DNA of 64,000 nucleotides, from NCBI GenBank assembly GCA_944390315.1, contig CALXPO010000012.1, positions 1 through 64,000 on the forward strand, in the 5' to 3' direction. Source of the DNA: an uncultured Alphaproteobacteria bacterium (GTDB taxonomy: Bacteria > Pseudomonadota > Alphaproteobacteria > RF32 > CAG-239). Both the position numbers and the translations under genes were made by a program. Numbering within the stretch: the stretch's first letter is position 1; every line of letters begins with the position of its first letter. The notes below the pieces were generated by a model, which ran no database searches, was not told where the DNA came from, and saw only the letters and a list, made by a program, of their open reading frames with translations. Positions 53,698 to 61,627 of this stretch are shown in pieces.

Positions 53698-54141
53698 ATG
53701 ACAATAACCAAAACTTGGATAAGTCGAGACGAAAAAGATACAATTGCTCTTGGTCAAAAGCTGGCACATATAGCTCAAAAAGGAGATTGCTTTGCTTTGT
53801 TCGGAACATTGGGAATGGGTAAAAGTGTTTTGAGTCGAGCTTTTATTCAGGCTTTGACGTCGGCAGAAGAAGTTCCGAGCCCGACCTTTACTTTGGTTCA
53901 AAGTTATGAAACGCCCAAATTTGAAATTTATCATTTTGATTTATACCGTCTAAAATCTCCCGAAGAAATTTTTGAATTGGGAATGGAGGAAGCTCTGTAC
54001 GAAGGGGTTTGCCTGATTGAATGGCCGGAACGAATGGGCGGGTATCTGCCGCGTAAAATATTTAGAGTCGAATTTCTCAGTTCGGACGAAGGTCGAAAGA
54101 TAACTGTCAGCGGCGATGAAAGGTTAAATCAGGTTGAATAA
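53698..54141 (+). CDS. tsaE: tRNA threonylcarbamoyladenosine biosynthesis ATPase TsaE
   Basis: 147 residues. The P-loop is ALFGTLGMGKSVLSRAFI; PSPTFTLVQSYE, IYHFDLYRLKSPEEIFELGMEE and CLIEWPER follow, the full signature of TsaE. It drives turnover of the TsaB-TsaD complex in t6A synthesis. In E. coli-type P-loops GDLGAGKT is usual; here it is GTLGMGKS. It overlaps hprK by 8 bp. Confidence 0.95.
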   Translation: MTITKTWISRDEKDTIALGQKLAHIAQKGDCFALFGTLGMGKSVLSRAFIQALTSAEEVPSPTFTLVQSYETPKFEIYHFDLYRLKSPEEIFELGMEEALYEGVCLIEWPERMGGYLPRKIFRVEFLSSDEGRKITVSGDERLNQVE

Positions 54142-54559
54142 AGACATTATACACGCAACTTGCATTGATTATCAAGGAACGGGAATTCTAATCATGGGAC
54201 CGTCGGGAAGCGGCAAATCGGATTTGGCCTTGCGGCTGATAATGAATAAAAATGCAAAACTTGTTGCCGATGACCGCACCGATATATGTAATCAAAACGG
54301 AAAATTGACGGCCACCTGCCCGAGCACGATTTTGGGAAAAATGGAAGTTCGAGGAATAGGAATTTGCAACTTTTCACCCTGCCCGCAAACCGAGATAAAA
54401 CTGGTTGTAAATCTGCTTTTAGATAGCCAAAATGTAGAACGTTTACCTGAAAAGCAAACCATTTGCTTTTGCGGCATAAATATTCCGCAAATCAGTCTTC
54501 ACGGGTTGGAAGCCTCGGCACCTGATAAAGTGATACTTGCTTGTTATCAAAGCAAATAG
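54134..54559 (+). CDS. hprK: HPr kinase/phosphorylase, short alphaproteobacterial form
   Basis: 141 residues containing only the catalytic domain: Walker A IMGPSGSGKSDLALRLI (G22-S29), LVADDRTDI with the catalytic Asp, and KMEVRGIGI, the family signature. The N-terminal domain of Firmicutes HprK is missing, as in other alphaproteobacteria, where HprK phosphorylates HPr of the nitrogen-type PTS. The start is TTG 54134, because no in-frame ATG precedes the P-loop. PTS genes are not in the window. Confidence 0.88.
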   Translation: MNKDIIHATCIDYQGTGILIMGPSGSGKSDLALRLIMNKNAKLVADDRTDICNQNGKLTATCPSTILGKMEVRGIGICNFSPCPQTEIKLVVNLLLDSQNVERLPEKQTICFCGINIPQISLHGLEASAPDKVILACYQSK

Positions 54560-54584
54560 CCCTTGCTTTCTTAGCAAGGCTATT
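54554..54584 (+). terminator. Terminator after hprK
   Basis: AAATAGCC(C)TTGCT and AGCAA-GGCTATTT pair with one bulge, then T4. It includes the hprK stop codon and separates the tsaE-hprK unit from mlaE. Confidence 0.78.
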
Positions 54585-54624
54585 TTAATATATGAACACT
54601 AAAAAACATAATCAGGAAAATATA

Positions 54625-55419
54625 ATGTTTCAGTTCAAGTATCCCGAAAATTTTTTAAGAGCTCTGGGCAAGCCATTGGTCGTTTTTATTTCTCGCGTCG
54701 GCGAATTGTCCGAATTTATAGCCAGAGCATTGTACAGCTGCGTCACCCCGCCCTTTTATCCGCGTTTGCTGCTTAAACAAATCATAAACATAGGCTTTTA
54801 TTCTCTGCCGGTTGTTGCCTTAACAACGTTATTTGCCGGTATGGTTATAGCTTTGCAAACTCATGCCGGATTTTCAAGCTATGGCGCCGAAAGTGCAATC
54901 GCAACCGTTGTTTTGATTTCCGTTACCCGTGAATTGGCTCCGGCTTTTGCCGGATTGATGGTTGCCGGTAGAATTGGTGCGGCTATGGCGGCGGAAATAG
55001 GAACTATGCGTGTGACGGAACAAATAGATGCTCTGTCAACCTTATCGACAGATCCCTATAAATATCTGGTTGCGCCGCGTTTGTTAGCCGGAGTTATTGT
55101 TTTGCCGCTTTTAGTCGTTATCGGTGATATTATCGGTATTTTCGGCGGTTATTTGGTTGCGGTTTATCAACTTGATTTTAATCCGGCAAACTACATAAAT
55201 GCCACCGTGAACGAATTGCAGTTGATTGATATTACCACCGGCGTAATTAAAGCGGCTGTTTTCGGATTTGTTATTGCTTTGATGGGATGCTATAACGGAT
55301 ATAAATCCAAAGGCGGTGCGCAAGGTGTGGGTGAAGCGACGACCAATGCCGTGGTTACTTCTTCAATTCTCATTTTAATTCTGAACTATGTTATCACCGG
55401 CCTTATTTTTACCGAATAA
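54625..55419 (+). CDS. mlaE: ABC transporter permease MlaE (lipid asymmetry)
   Basis: 264 residues from ATG 54625, preceded by AGGAAA at a good distance; ATG 54592 is also open. About five to six membrane helices with the MlaE signatures ALQTHAGFSSYGAES, V(T)RELAPAFAGLMVAGRIGAAMAAEIGTM and TEQIDAL. The C-terminal GC(Y)NGYKSKGGAQGVGEATTNAVV is typical. It is the permease of the phospholipid transport complex between inner and outer membrane. mlaF follows after 15 bp. Confidence 0.95.
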   Translation: MFQFKYPENFLRALGKPLVVFISRVGELSEFIARALYSCVTPPFYPRLLLKQIINIGFYSLPVVALTTLFAGMVIALQTHAGFSSYGAESAIATVVLISVTRELAPAFAGLMVAGRIGAAMAAEIGTMRVTEQIDALSTLSTDPYKYLVAPRLLAGVIVLPLLVVIGDIIGIFGGYLVAVYQLDFNPANYINATVNELQLIDITTGVIKAAVFGFVIALMGCYNGYKSKGGAQGVGEATTNAVVTSSILILILNYVITGLIFTE

Positions 55420-55434
55420 CAACGGAGAAAATTT

Positions 55435-56205
55435 ATGAACCAGGAAAACAATAAAATAGAAGTATCCGAATTATATAAAGCCTTTGGTCGTAAAAGAGTG
55501 CTGAACGGTGTCAATTTAAGCCTTAAAAAAGGAGAATCTTTGGTTGTTATCGGAGGTTCGGGAACGGGAAAATCTGTTTTAATCAAATGTATCCAAGGAC
55601 TTATAGAACCGGATAAAGGATCCATAAAGATAGACGGATTTGAAACGGTAGGAACCCCGCGCAAAGACTGCGAAAAATATTATGCCACAATGGGCATGTT
55701 GTTTCAGGGCGGAGCATTGTTTGATAGTTTGAGTGTTTGGGAAAATGTTGCTTTCGGTCTGATAGAAAATCAAAAAATGCCCAAAAAACAAGCCAAAGAA
55801 AAAGCCATCGAAGTTTTGCGTCAAGTCGGTTTAGGTGCCGATGTTGCCGATTTGTCACCGTCCGAAATCTCGGGAGGTATGCAAAAACGTGTCGGCTTGG
55901 CTCGAGCAATTGCAACCAAACCCGAAGTTATCTTTTTTGATGAGCCGACGACGGGACTTGATCCGATTATGGCCGACGTTATTAACGATTTGATTATATC
56001 TTCGGTTAAAAAGTTAGGTGCCGCTGCTTTGACAATTACGCATGATATGGCCTCGGCTCGCAAAATTGCCGATAAAATTGCTATGCTTTATCAAGGCAAA
56101 ATTATTTGGCAAGGCACGGTAGAAGAAATGGATAAAAGCGATAATCCTTATGTCCGCCAATTTATCAGCGGCAGTGCCAAAGGACCGATAAAGGTGGAGA
56201 TTTAG
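55435..56205 (+). CDS. mlaF: ABC transporter ATPase MlaF
   Basis: 256 residues. Walker A is GGSGTGKSVLIKCI. The Q-loop sits in LFQGGALFDSLSVWENV, the signature is LSPSEISGGMQKRVGLARAIA, Walker B is VIFFDEPTTGLDPIM and the switch His is in ITHDM. The FQGGALFDS loop is specific to MlaF-type ATPases. It powers MlaE. The MCE-domain partner mlaD, usually next, is missing; radA follows 2 bp later. Confidence 0.95.
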   Translation: MNQENNKIEVSELYKAFGRKRVLNGVNLSLKKGESLVVIGGSGTGKSVLIKCIQGLIEPDKGSIKIDGFETVGTPRKDCEKYYATMGMLFQGGALFDSLSVWENVAFGLIENQKMPKKQAKEKAIEVLRQVGLGADVADLSPSEISGGMQKRVGLARAIATKPEVIFFDEPTTGLDPIMADVINDLIISSVKKLGAAALTITHDMASARKIADKIAMLYQGKIIWQGTVEEMDKSDNPYVRQFISGSAKGPIKVEI

Positions 56206-56207
56206 CA

Positions 56208-57581
56208 ATGAGTAAAAAAGGGGGAATAGAGTACGTTTGCCAAAATTGCGGTTCGGTATATCCTAAATGGCAGGGAAAATGTGACGCTTGCGGCGAATGG
56301 AACACCATTGTCGAAGAAAAAGTCGGCGGCGAAGGTTTCTCCAACCTTAACCCCAAGAAAAAAGGCAGTATGCTCGAATTTGTTTCTTTAAGCGGATCTA
56401 CTCAAGACTTGGAAAGAATTCGCACCAATAATCGTGAACTTGACCGTGTCTGCGGCGGCGGTTTAGTTCCGGGATCGGTTATTTTGGTCGGCGGAGACCC
56501 CGGCATCGGCAAATCAACTTTATTATTGCAAGCCTGTGCCAGTGTTGCCAACTTACCCTCTCACCCCGAATGTTATTACATTTCGGGCGAAGAAGCGGCT
56601 GATCAGGTGAAAATGCGCGCTCGCAGACTTGGTTTGGAACAATCTCCGGTTAATTTGGCTTCGGCAACCGAAGTCAAAGACATTGTTACCACTTTGGAAA
56701 AGACAAATGCCGCGGTGGTTGTCATAGATTCTATTCAAACAATGTATCTTGAAGAAGCGGAATCAACACCTGGGAGTGTCTCTCAAGTTCGCGCTTGCGC
56801 ATATGAATTGATAAAATTAGCCAAGAAAAAAGGATTTGTTTTGTTTTTGGTCGGACATGTCACCAAACAAGGCTCTATTGCCGGTCCGAGGGTTTTGGAA
56901 CATATGGTGGATACGGTTTTGTATTTTGAAGGCGAAAGAGGACATCAATTCCGTATTTTGCGCGCCGTAAAAAATCGTTACGGAGCAACGGACGAAATCG
57001 GTGTTTTTGAAATGCAGGATAAAGGATTGGTTGAGGTTGAAAATCCTTCGGCTTTATTTTTGGCGGAAAGACAGGGTAATATTTCCGGTTCCTGTGTTTT
57101 TGCCGGTATTGAAGGTTCAAGACCTGTTCTGGTCGAAATTCAGGCTTTGGTCAGCCAAAGCAGCTATGCCAGTCCCAAAAGAGCGGTAGTCGGTTGGGAT
57201 TCGGGAAGATTAGCCATGGTTTTGGCCGTTTTGGAAGCCAGAGGTGGGCTCAATTTAAGCTCACAGGATGTTTATTTGAACATTGCCGGCGGTTTAAAAA
57301 TTTCCGAGCCGGCGGCGGATTTGGCGGTGGCAATGGCTATTGTTTCTTCTTTGACCAACCGTCCGCTGCCTGCGGATATGGTTATTTTCGGAGAAATAGG
57401 GCTTTCGGGTGAAATCAGGGCTGTCAGCCAGCCGAATTTGCGCTTAAAAGAAGCCTATAAACTCGGTTTCAGAAGTGCAATTGTGCCGTCGCAATACAGT
57501 AAAGATAAAAAGAAAAGTAATCTGGATATCAATATTCATGAAATCGGCAATGTGCAAAAGCTGATAAATTGGTTTAATTAG
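56208..57581 (+). CDS. radA: DNA repair protein RadA (Sms)
   Basis: 457 residues. The N-terminal zinc finger is CQNCGSVYPKWQGKCDACGEW. The RecA-like core has Walker A GGDPGIGKSTLLLQ and the RadA-specific KNRYGATDEIG. A Lon-protease-like C-terminal domain (ISEPAADLAVAMAI, GEIGLSGEIRAV) completes it. RadA is a branch-migration helicase in recombinational repair. It starts 2 bp after mlaF, and cvpA follows. Confidence 0.97.
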   Translation: MSKKGGIEYVCQNCGSVYPKWQGKCDACGEWNTIVEEKVGGEGFSNLNPKKKGSMLEFVSLSGSTQDLERIRTNNRELDRVCGGGLVPGSVILVGGDPGIGKSTLLLQACASVANLPSHPECYYISGEEAADQVKMRARRLGLEQSPVNLASATEVKDIVTTLEKTNAAVVVIDSIQTMYLEEAESTPGSVSQVRACAYELIKLAKKKGFVLFLVGHVTKQGSIAGPRVLEHMVDTVLYFEGERGHQFRILRAVKNRYGATDEIGVFEMQDKGLVEVENPSALFLAERQGNISGSCVFAGIEGSRPVLVEIQALVSQSSYASPKRAVVGWDSGRLAMVLAVLEARGGLNLSSQDVYLNIAGGLKISEPAADLAVAMAIVSSLTNRPLPADMVIFGEIGLSGEIRAVSQPNLRLKEAYKLGFRSAIVPSQYSKDKKKSNLDINIHEIGNVQKLINWFN

Positions 57582-57587
57582 GATAAA

Positions 57588-58277
57588 ATGATGAACGGTT
57601 TGGACATTTTTATTATAATCGTGGTACTTATTTCAGCTTTAATCGCCTTAAACAGGGGATTAATAAAAGAAGTTTTATCGATTATCGGTTGGTTTTTCGG
57701 TGTGGTAGCGGTTATTTACTTATTGCCTTATGTTCAGCCGTTGATGGAAAATCATATTGAAAGCGAATTGATGGCAATTATCGCATCAGTTTTCACGATA
57801 TTGATTTTGTTTTTTGTGATTTGGATTTATCTGACTTCATTTGTCATCGGCAAGGTCAGAGAAAGCAAACTTAGTGGAATGGATAGGGTTTTAGGGCTGT
57901 TTTTTGGTGTTCTGAGAGCTTTTTTGCTGATTATACTGTTCAATATACTTATCGGTTGGATTATGCCCAAAGAGAGCCAGCCGGAGCTGTTTAAACAATC
58001 TAAATATTTTCAATTGGCAGGATCTTTTGCCGAACCGATAGAGAAACTTATTCCGCGTTCGGCAAAAGAAAAAGTTAACAGCCAGGTTAATCCGAATAAA
58101 GAAGTTGCGCCGGGGGTAGAGTTGGATAGTGATTTGGATGATTTGTTTGAAAAATTGACTCAGCCTCAGGTTGCCAAGAAAAAAGTCGTTGAAGTAAAAG
58201 AAGACAAAGCCGTCGGTTATGATAAATCGGAGCAAAAAAGTTTAGACAGACTGATAGAAATGACGGTTGACGAATAA
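57588..58277 (+). CDS. cvpA: CvpA family protein
   Basis: 229 residues; the start is ATG 57588 or 57591. Four N-terminal membrane helices with NGLDIFIIIVVLISALIALNRGLIKEVLSIIGW, the hallmark start of CvpA, and SGMDRVLGLFFGVLRAFLLI. The C-terminal 90 residues are polar and acidic. CvpA proteins help envelope homeostasis and are named for colicin V production. It follows radA by 6 bp and is convergent with the gene at 58278. Confidence 0.92.
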   Translation: MMNGLDIFIIIVVLISALIALNRGLIKEVLSIIGWFFGVVAVIYLLPYVQPLMENHIESELMAIIASVFTILILFFVIWIYLTSFVIGKVRESKLSGMDRVLGLFFGVLRAFLLIILFNILIGWIMPKESQPELFKQSKYFQLAGSFAEPIEKLIPRSAKEKVNSQVNPNKEVAPGVELDSDLDDLFEKLTQPQVAKKKVVEVKEDKAVGYDKSEQKSLDRLIEMTVDE

Positions 58278-58805
58278 CTAACGAATAAAAGAAAATAAAA
58301 GCGAGGCCGGCAGATACATTAAATTATAAGCATTACCGGTTTGGGCAGTATATTCCAATTCACGCTGAATAATTGCCATTTGCGGATCGCTGATATAGGG
58401 GCGTCCGTTGTTTGCACGGGAATTTGAACTTCTGACGGGTGGTGAATAGCGATTTCTACCTATTCTTATAACTTTTCCGGAATTGATAAATTTATCATAG
58501 ACCGAGCGGGTTATCCTGCCCAGACAGGTTGGATTTGTGCGTGCGCCGACTGAAATAAACGAATTATAGGCGGTATAATCCGAATTTTTAATGGCAACAC
58601 AAACTCCGGTATCACCCTTTGAATTGAGAGAATCAATTTTAAGTCCGCGGTGAATGGCAGTACGCAATCCCTCAATATTACCGTTTGCGGCAGCGGCATA
58701 CATGGCGTTGAAAGATTGCTCCGACAAGGCCGCCGCCGAAGAGGCATAAACGACTGCCAAAGCCAAAATTAAAGAATGACAAGTTGATTTAAGAGAAAAA
58801 ATCAT
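58278..58805 (-). CDS. Secreted ankyrin-repeat-like hypothetical protein
   Basis: 175 residues. A signal peptide (about 1-27, ending SSAAALS) is followed by two ankyrin-like units (FNAMYAAAANGNIEGLRTAIHRGLKID and GDTGVCVAIKNSDYTAYNSFISVGA). A basic, Arg/Ser/Asn-rich C-terminal part comes next. A periplasmic location is predicted. The function is unknown. Its start overlaps the recR stop by 4 bp, so it is co-translated with recR. Confidence 0.65.
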   Translation of the reverse strand: MIFSLKSTCHSLILALAVVYASSAAALSEQSFNAMYAAAANGNIEGLRTAIHRGLKIDSLNSKGDTGVCVAIKNSDYTAYNSFISVGARTNPTCLGRITRSVYDKFINSGKVIRIGRNRYSPPVRSSNSRANNGRPYISDPQMAIIQRELEYTAQTGNAYNLMYLPASLLFSFIR

Positions 58806-59398
58806 TTCATTTCTCTGCGTGAATTAAGAGCAAGTTGAATTGTGCCTTCGTCCATATAATCAAGTTCGGCGCCGACGGGAATCCCTTGAGCCAGTGTTGT
58901 AACTTTCACATCAAAATTTTTTAATCTGTTTATCAAATAATGAGAGGTAATTTGACCATCAACCGTTGCCGGCAAAGCTAAAATAATCTCATTAACATGA
59001 CCTTTTTCAATCCGCTCAATTAATTTATCTATGTTCAAATCTTCAGGAGAAATTCCGTCCAAGGCCGAAAGAACACCGCCTAAAACATGATAAACGCCGT
59101 GATAAAAGCCAACTCTTTCCATAGCCCAAAGATCACCGACATCTTGAACAACACAGACGGTTGAATGATCTCTTTTTTCAGAAGAACAAACAGAACAAGG
59201 AGATAAGGTGTCGAAATTGCCGCAAATTTCACAAGTTTTGATATGAGAAGCAACATCTTGCAGAGCTTCTATGAACGGTAAAAAGACGGTATCGCGTTTT
59301 TTGAGCAAATGCAAAACAATTCGGCGTGCAGATCTTGTTCCGAGCGCCGGAAGTTTAGCAATAATTTTTACCAGTTTTTCTATTTCCTGACCGGCCAC
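58802..59398 (-). CDS. recR: Recombination protein RecR
   Basis: 198 residues. A helix-hairpin-helix region (LPALGTRSARRIVLHLL), the zinc finger C-E-I-C...C-S-V-C, the Toprim domain (TVCVVQDVGDLWAMER) and a C-terminal ALPATVDGQITSHYL..LAQGIPVGAELDYMDEGTI segment match RecR. It acts with RecO/RecF in gap repair. It is third in the conserved dnaX-ybaB-recR cluster, 12 bp after ybaB. Confidence 0.96.
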   Translation of the reverse strand: MAGQEIEKLVKIIAKLPALGTRSARRIVLHLLKKRDTVFLPFIEALQDVASHIKTCEICGNFDTLSPCSVCSSEKRDHSTVCVVQDVGDLWAMERVGFYHGVYHVLGGVLSALDGISPEDLNIDKLIERIEKGHVNEIILALPATVDGQITSHYLINRLKNFDVKVTTLAQGIPVGAELDYMDEGTIQLALNSRREMK

Positions 59399-59410
59399 GG
59401 TTTTCTCCCA

Positions 59411-59731
59411 TTAAAAAGGCAATTTCAAGCCACCGAGATTCAGACCGCCGGTAATATCTTTCATACCGTCGTTCATCATCGTATCAACTTTAGCCTGAGC
59501 ATCGTTGATGGCGGTCAGTAGCAAATCTTCCAAAATATCTGTTTCTTCGGGATTAACCAAACTTTTGTCAATTTCGACTTTTTTAGCTTCAAATTTACCG
59601 TTGAGGGTAACTTTAACCATTCCGCCGCCGCTTGTGCCGACAACTTCGGATTCGGCCAGCTTTTTTTGTGCTTCCTCCATTTTTTTCTGCATCATTTGCG
59701 CTTGTTTCATAAGTCCTTGCATATTCATCAT
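59411..59731 (-). CDS. Nucleoid-associated protein YbaB/EbfC
   Basis: 106 residues. MQGLMKQAQMMQKKMEEAQKKL is the N-terminal helix, and the GGGMVKVTLNG core and DLLLTAINDAQAKV are typical of the YbaB/EbfC family. It is a small dimeric DNA-binding protein encoded between dnaX and recR in most proteobacteria. It starts 6 bp after dnaX. Confidence 0.95.
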   Translation of the reverse strand: MMNMQGLMKQAQMMQKKMEEAQKKLAESEVVGTSGGGMVKVTLNGKFEAKKVEIDKSLVNPEETDILEDLLLTAINDAQAKVDTMMNDGMKDITGGLNLGGLKLPF

Positions 59732-59737
59732 GATTGT

Positions 59738-61450
59738 TTAATCCTCATTATTAAAATCATCATCATTATTTGAGTTAAAAATAGTTCCTTCCTCGACATC
59801 ATTGTCTTCGTCGGTGGATGGTTTACGGGTCAGAGTGCTGATTTTGGCACCTCTAAATTCTTCTAAAATAGCCTTAACCAAAGGTGTTTCGGCAATATTT
59901 TTCTTATCGTTTTCTTTTTGCTCGTTTTCAATATCGGCAATGGTTCGACCGACTTTTCCGGCAACGACGTCCAAAGCCCATTTGGCTCCGGTTGTTTTTT
60001 CCAAAAAGGCATTCAGGGCCGATAATTCTTCGTTGCCGATACGTTCTTCGATTTTAAATTTAATTTGCCCTATATTGAATTCACAAATTTCGACATCGTG
60101 ACGGAGCATATAAGCCAAACGAGGCTGTTTGTTGGCTTCCAAAAATTTTATCAGTCCGTCGGCATCATTAAAAGGTGCGTTTATTGCGGGAGAGGCGGTA
60201 ACAGAAGTTTCCGTTTTTTGTGGCGTTGATATTTTTGGAACAATAGAAGAATTAGTAACAGAAACGTTTTTTATCAGTTCAGATTTTTTTTTTATGCTTT
60301 CCAGCAGTTCTGCGGGAGAGGGTAGGTTGGCAGAATAAGCAACACGCACAAGCACCATTTCCAAAGCATCTATGGGAACGGGAGCCGTTTGAATTTCACT
60401 CATGCCTTTAATCAGCATTTGCCAAAGACGAGAGAGCAAAGCAACATTCATTTTAGCCGAAGTTTCTTTCAAGAAAGTTTTTTCGTTTTCCGAAAGGGAT
60501 GGATCTTCAACAAAAGAAGGTAGCAGCAAGGTTTTAGTCAGGTTGTGTGTGATGTTGATTAAATCATTAATAATGACGGTTGGATTTGCACCGTTTTGAT
60601 ACATTTCTTTGAGTTTTAGCAACAAAGTTTGCATATTGCCGTTTGTTATCAAGTTAAACAATTCAAACGTTTGTCCGCGGTCAGCCAGTCCGAGCATTTC
60701 TTTGACGACATCAATACGCACTTTTCCGGCGCCCAAAGAGATGGCTTGGTCGAGCAAAGACAAACCGTCACGAGCAGAACCGTCGGCGGCGGTTGCGATC
60801 ATATGCAAAGCCTCTTCGTCGGCTTTAAGTTCTTCGGCAGCAACGATTTTGTGAAAAAGTTTCAACAAATCATCAATTGACAAGCGTTGCAGGTCAAAAC
60901 GCTGGCAACGGGAAAGTACGGTTACCGGAACTTTGCGGATTTCGGTTGTTGCAAAAATAAATTTGACATGTGCCGGAGGTTCTTCCAAAGTCTTGAGCAA
61001 GGCGTTGAAAGCATTTTTAGAGAGCATATGCACTTCGTCGATGATATAAATTTTATAACGGCAATTTGTCGGTTTATAACGAACGCCGTCCAAAATATCG
61101 CGAATATCGTCAACGCCTGTTCTGGAAGCGGCATCGAGTTCCAAAACATCGATATTGCGTCCGGCGGCAATGGATTTACAATTTTCGCATTGTCCGCAGG
61201 GATGAGTTGTCGGACCGCCTTTGCCGTCAATACCGGTACAATTGAGTGCTTTGGCAATCAAGCGAGCCGTGGTTGTTTTACCGACCCCGCGGATACCGGT
61301 CAAAATATAAGCATGATGCAAGCGATTGTTGTTAATGGCATTGGTCAGAGTTTGCACTAAAGCATCTTGCCCGAGCAAATCTTCAAAATTTTGCGGACGA
61401 TACTTGCGTGCCAAAACTACATATTGTTCTTGTTTTTCTGTTTCTGCCAT
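59738..61450 (-). CDS. dnaX: DNA polymerase III subunits gamma and tau
   Basis: 570 residues. ATPase motifs are GIRGVGKTTTARLIAKALNC, the zinc-binding C..CGQCENCKSI, the DEVHMLSKNAFNALLKTLEEPP Walker B region and sensor 1 ATTEIRKVPVTVLSRCQRF. The tau-specific C-terminal half carries a diverged delta/DnaB-binding region. It loads the sliding clamp and couples the polymerase cores. It is preceded by the SRP RNA gene, as in many alphaproteobacteria. Confidence 0.96.
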   Translation of the reverse strand: MAETEKQEQYVVLARKYRPQNFEDLLGQDALVQTLTNAINNNRLHHAYILTGIRGVGKTTTARLIAKALNCTGIDGKGGPTTHPCGQCENCKSIAAGRNIDVLELDAASRTGVDDIRDILDGVRYKPTNCRYKIYIIDEVHMLSKNAFNALLKTLEEPPAHVKFIFATTEIRKVPVTVLSRCQRFDLQRLSIDDLLKLFHKIVAAEELKADEEALHMIATAADGSARDGLSLLDQAISLGAGKVRIDVVKEMLGLADRGQTFELFNLITNGNMQTLLLKLKEMYQNGANPTVIINDLINITHNLTKTLLLPSFVEDPSLSENEKTFLKETSAKMNVALLSRLWQMLIKGMSEIQTAPVPIDALEMVLVRVAYSANLPSPAELLESIKKKSELIKNVSVTNSSIVPKISTPQKTETSVTASPAINAPFNDADGLIKFLEANKQPRLAYMLRHDVEICEFNIGQIKFKIEERIGNEELSALNAFLEKTTGAKWALDVVAGKVGRTIADIENEQKENDKKNIAETPLVKAILEEFRGAKISTLTRKPSTDEDNDVEEGTIFNSNNDDDFNNED

Positions 61451-61473
61451 CTGTAAAAAATTCTTTTCAAAAA

Positions 61474-61565
61474 AGGCGGAGAGCCATCGACCTCAAGCGG
61501 TTTCGTTACGGCTGCTTCCTTCCGAACCTGACCGGATTGGCGAATGCCTGACCCGATGCTCTCCA
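61474..61565 (-). ncRNA. ffs: 4.5S RNA (bacterial signal recognition particle RNA, small form)
   Basis: On the minus strand GGAGAGC and GCTCTCC close a long hairpin. Its apex holds GGTCAGGTTCGGAAGGAAGCAGCC (61507-61532), the invariant SRP domain IV with its GGAA-type tetraloop and the Ffh-binding symmetric loop. A T-run ends the transcript near 61470. Length about 92 nt matches the proteobacterial 4.5S RNA. It lies just upstream of dnaX on the same strand. Confidence 0.95.
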
Positions 61566-61575
61566 TAACACTTGC

Positions 61576-61603
61576 AGTATGTCAAATTCTATTTAACTTG
61601 CAA
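61576..61603 (-). promoter_or_regulatory. Predicted promoter of the SRP RNA
   Basis: On the minus strand TTGCAA (61598-61603) and CATACT (61576-61581) are 16 bp apart, ending 12 bp before the RNA 5' end. Confidence 0.45.
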
Positions 61604-61627
61604 GTAAAAAATGGTTGATTATCACTT

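Noticed and set aside
60887-61360. 157-residue plus-strand frame opposite dnaX
   Set aside because: dnaX ATPase motifs occupy this DNA on the minus strand; the plus-strand product shows no family features.
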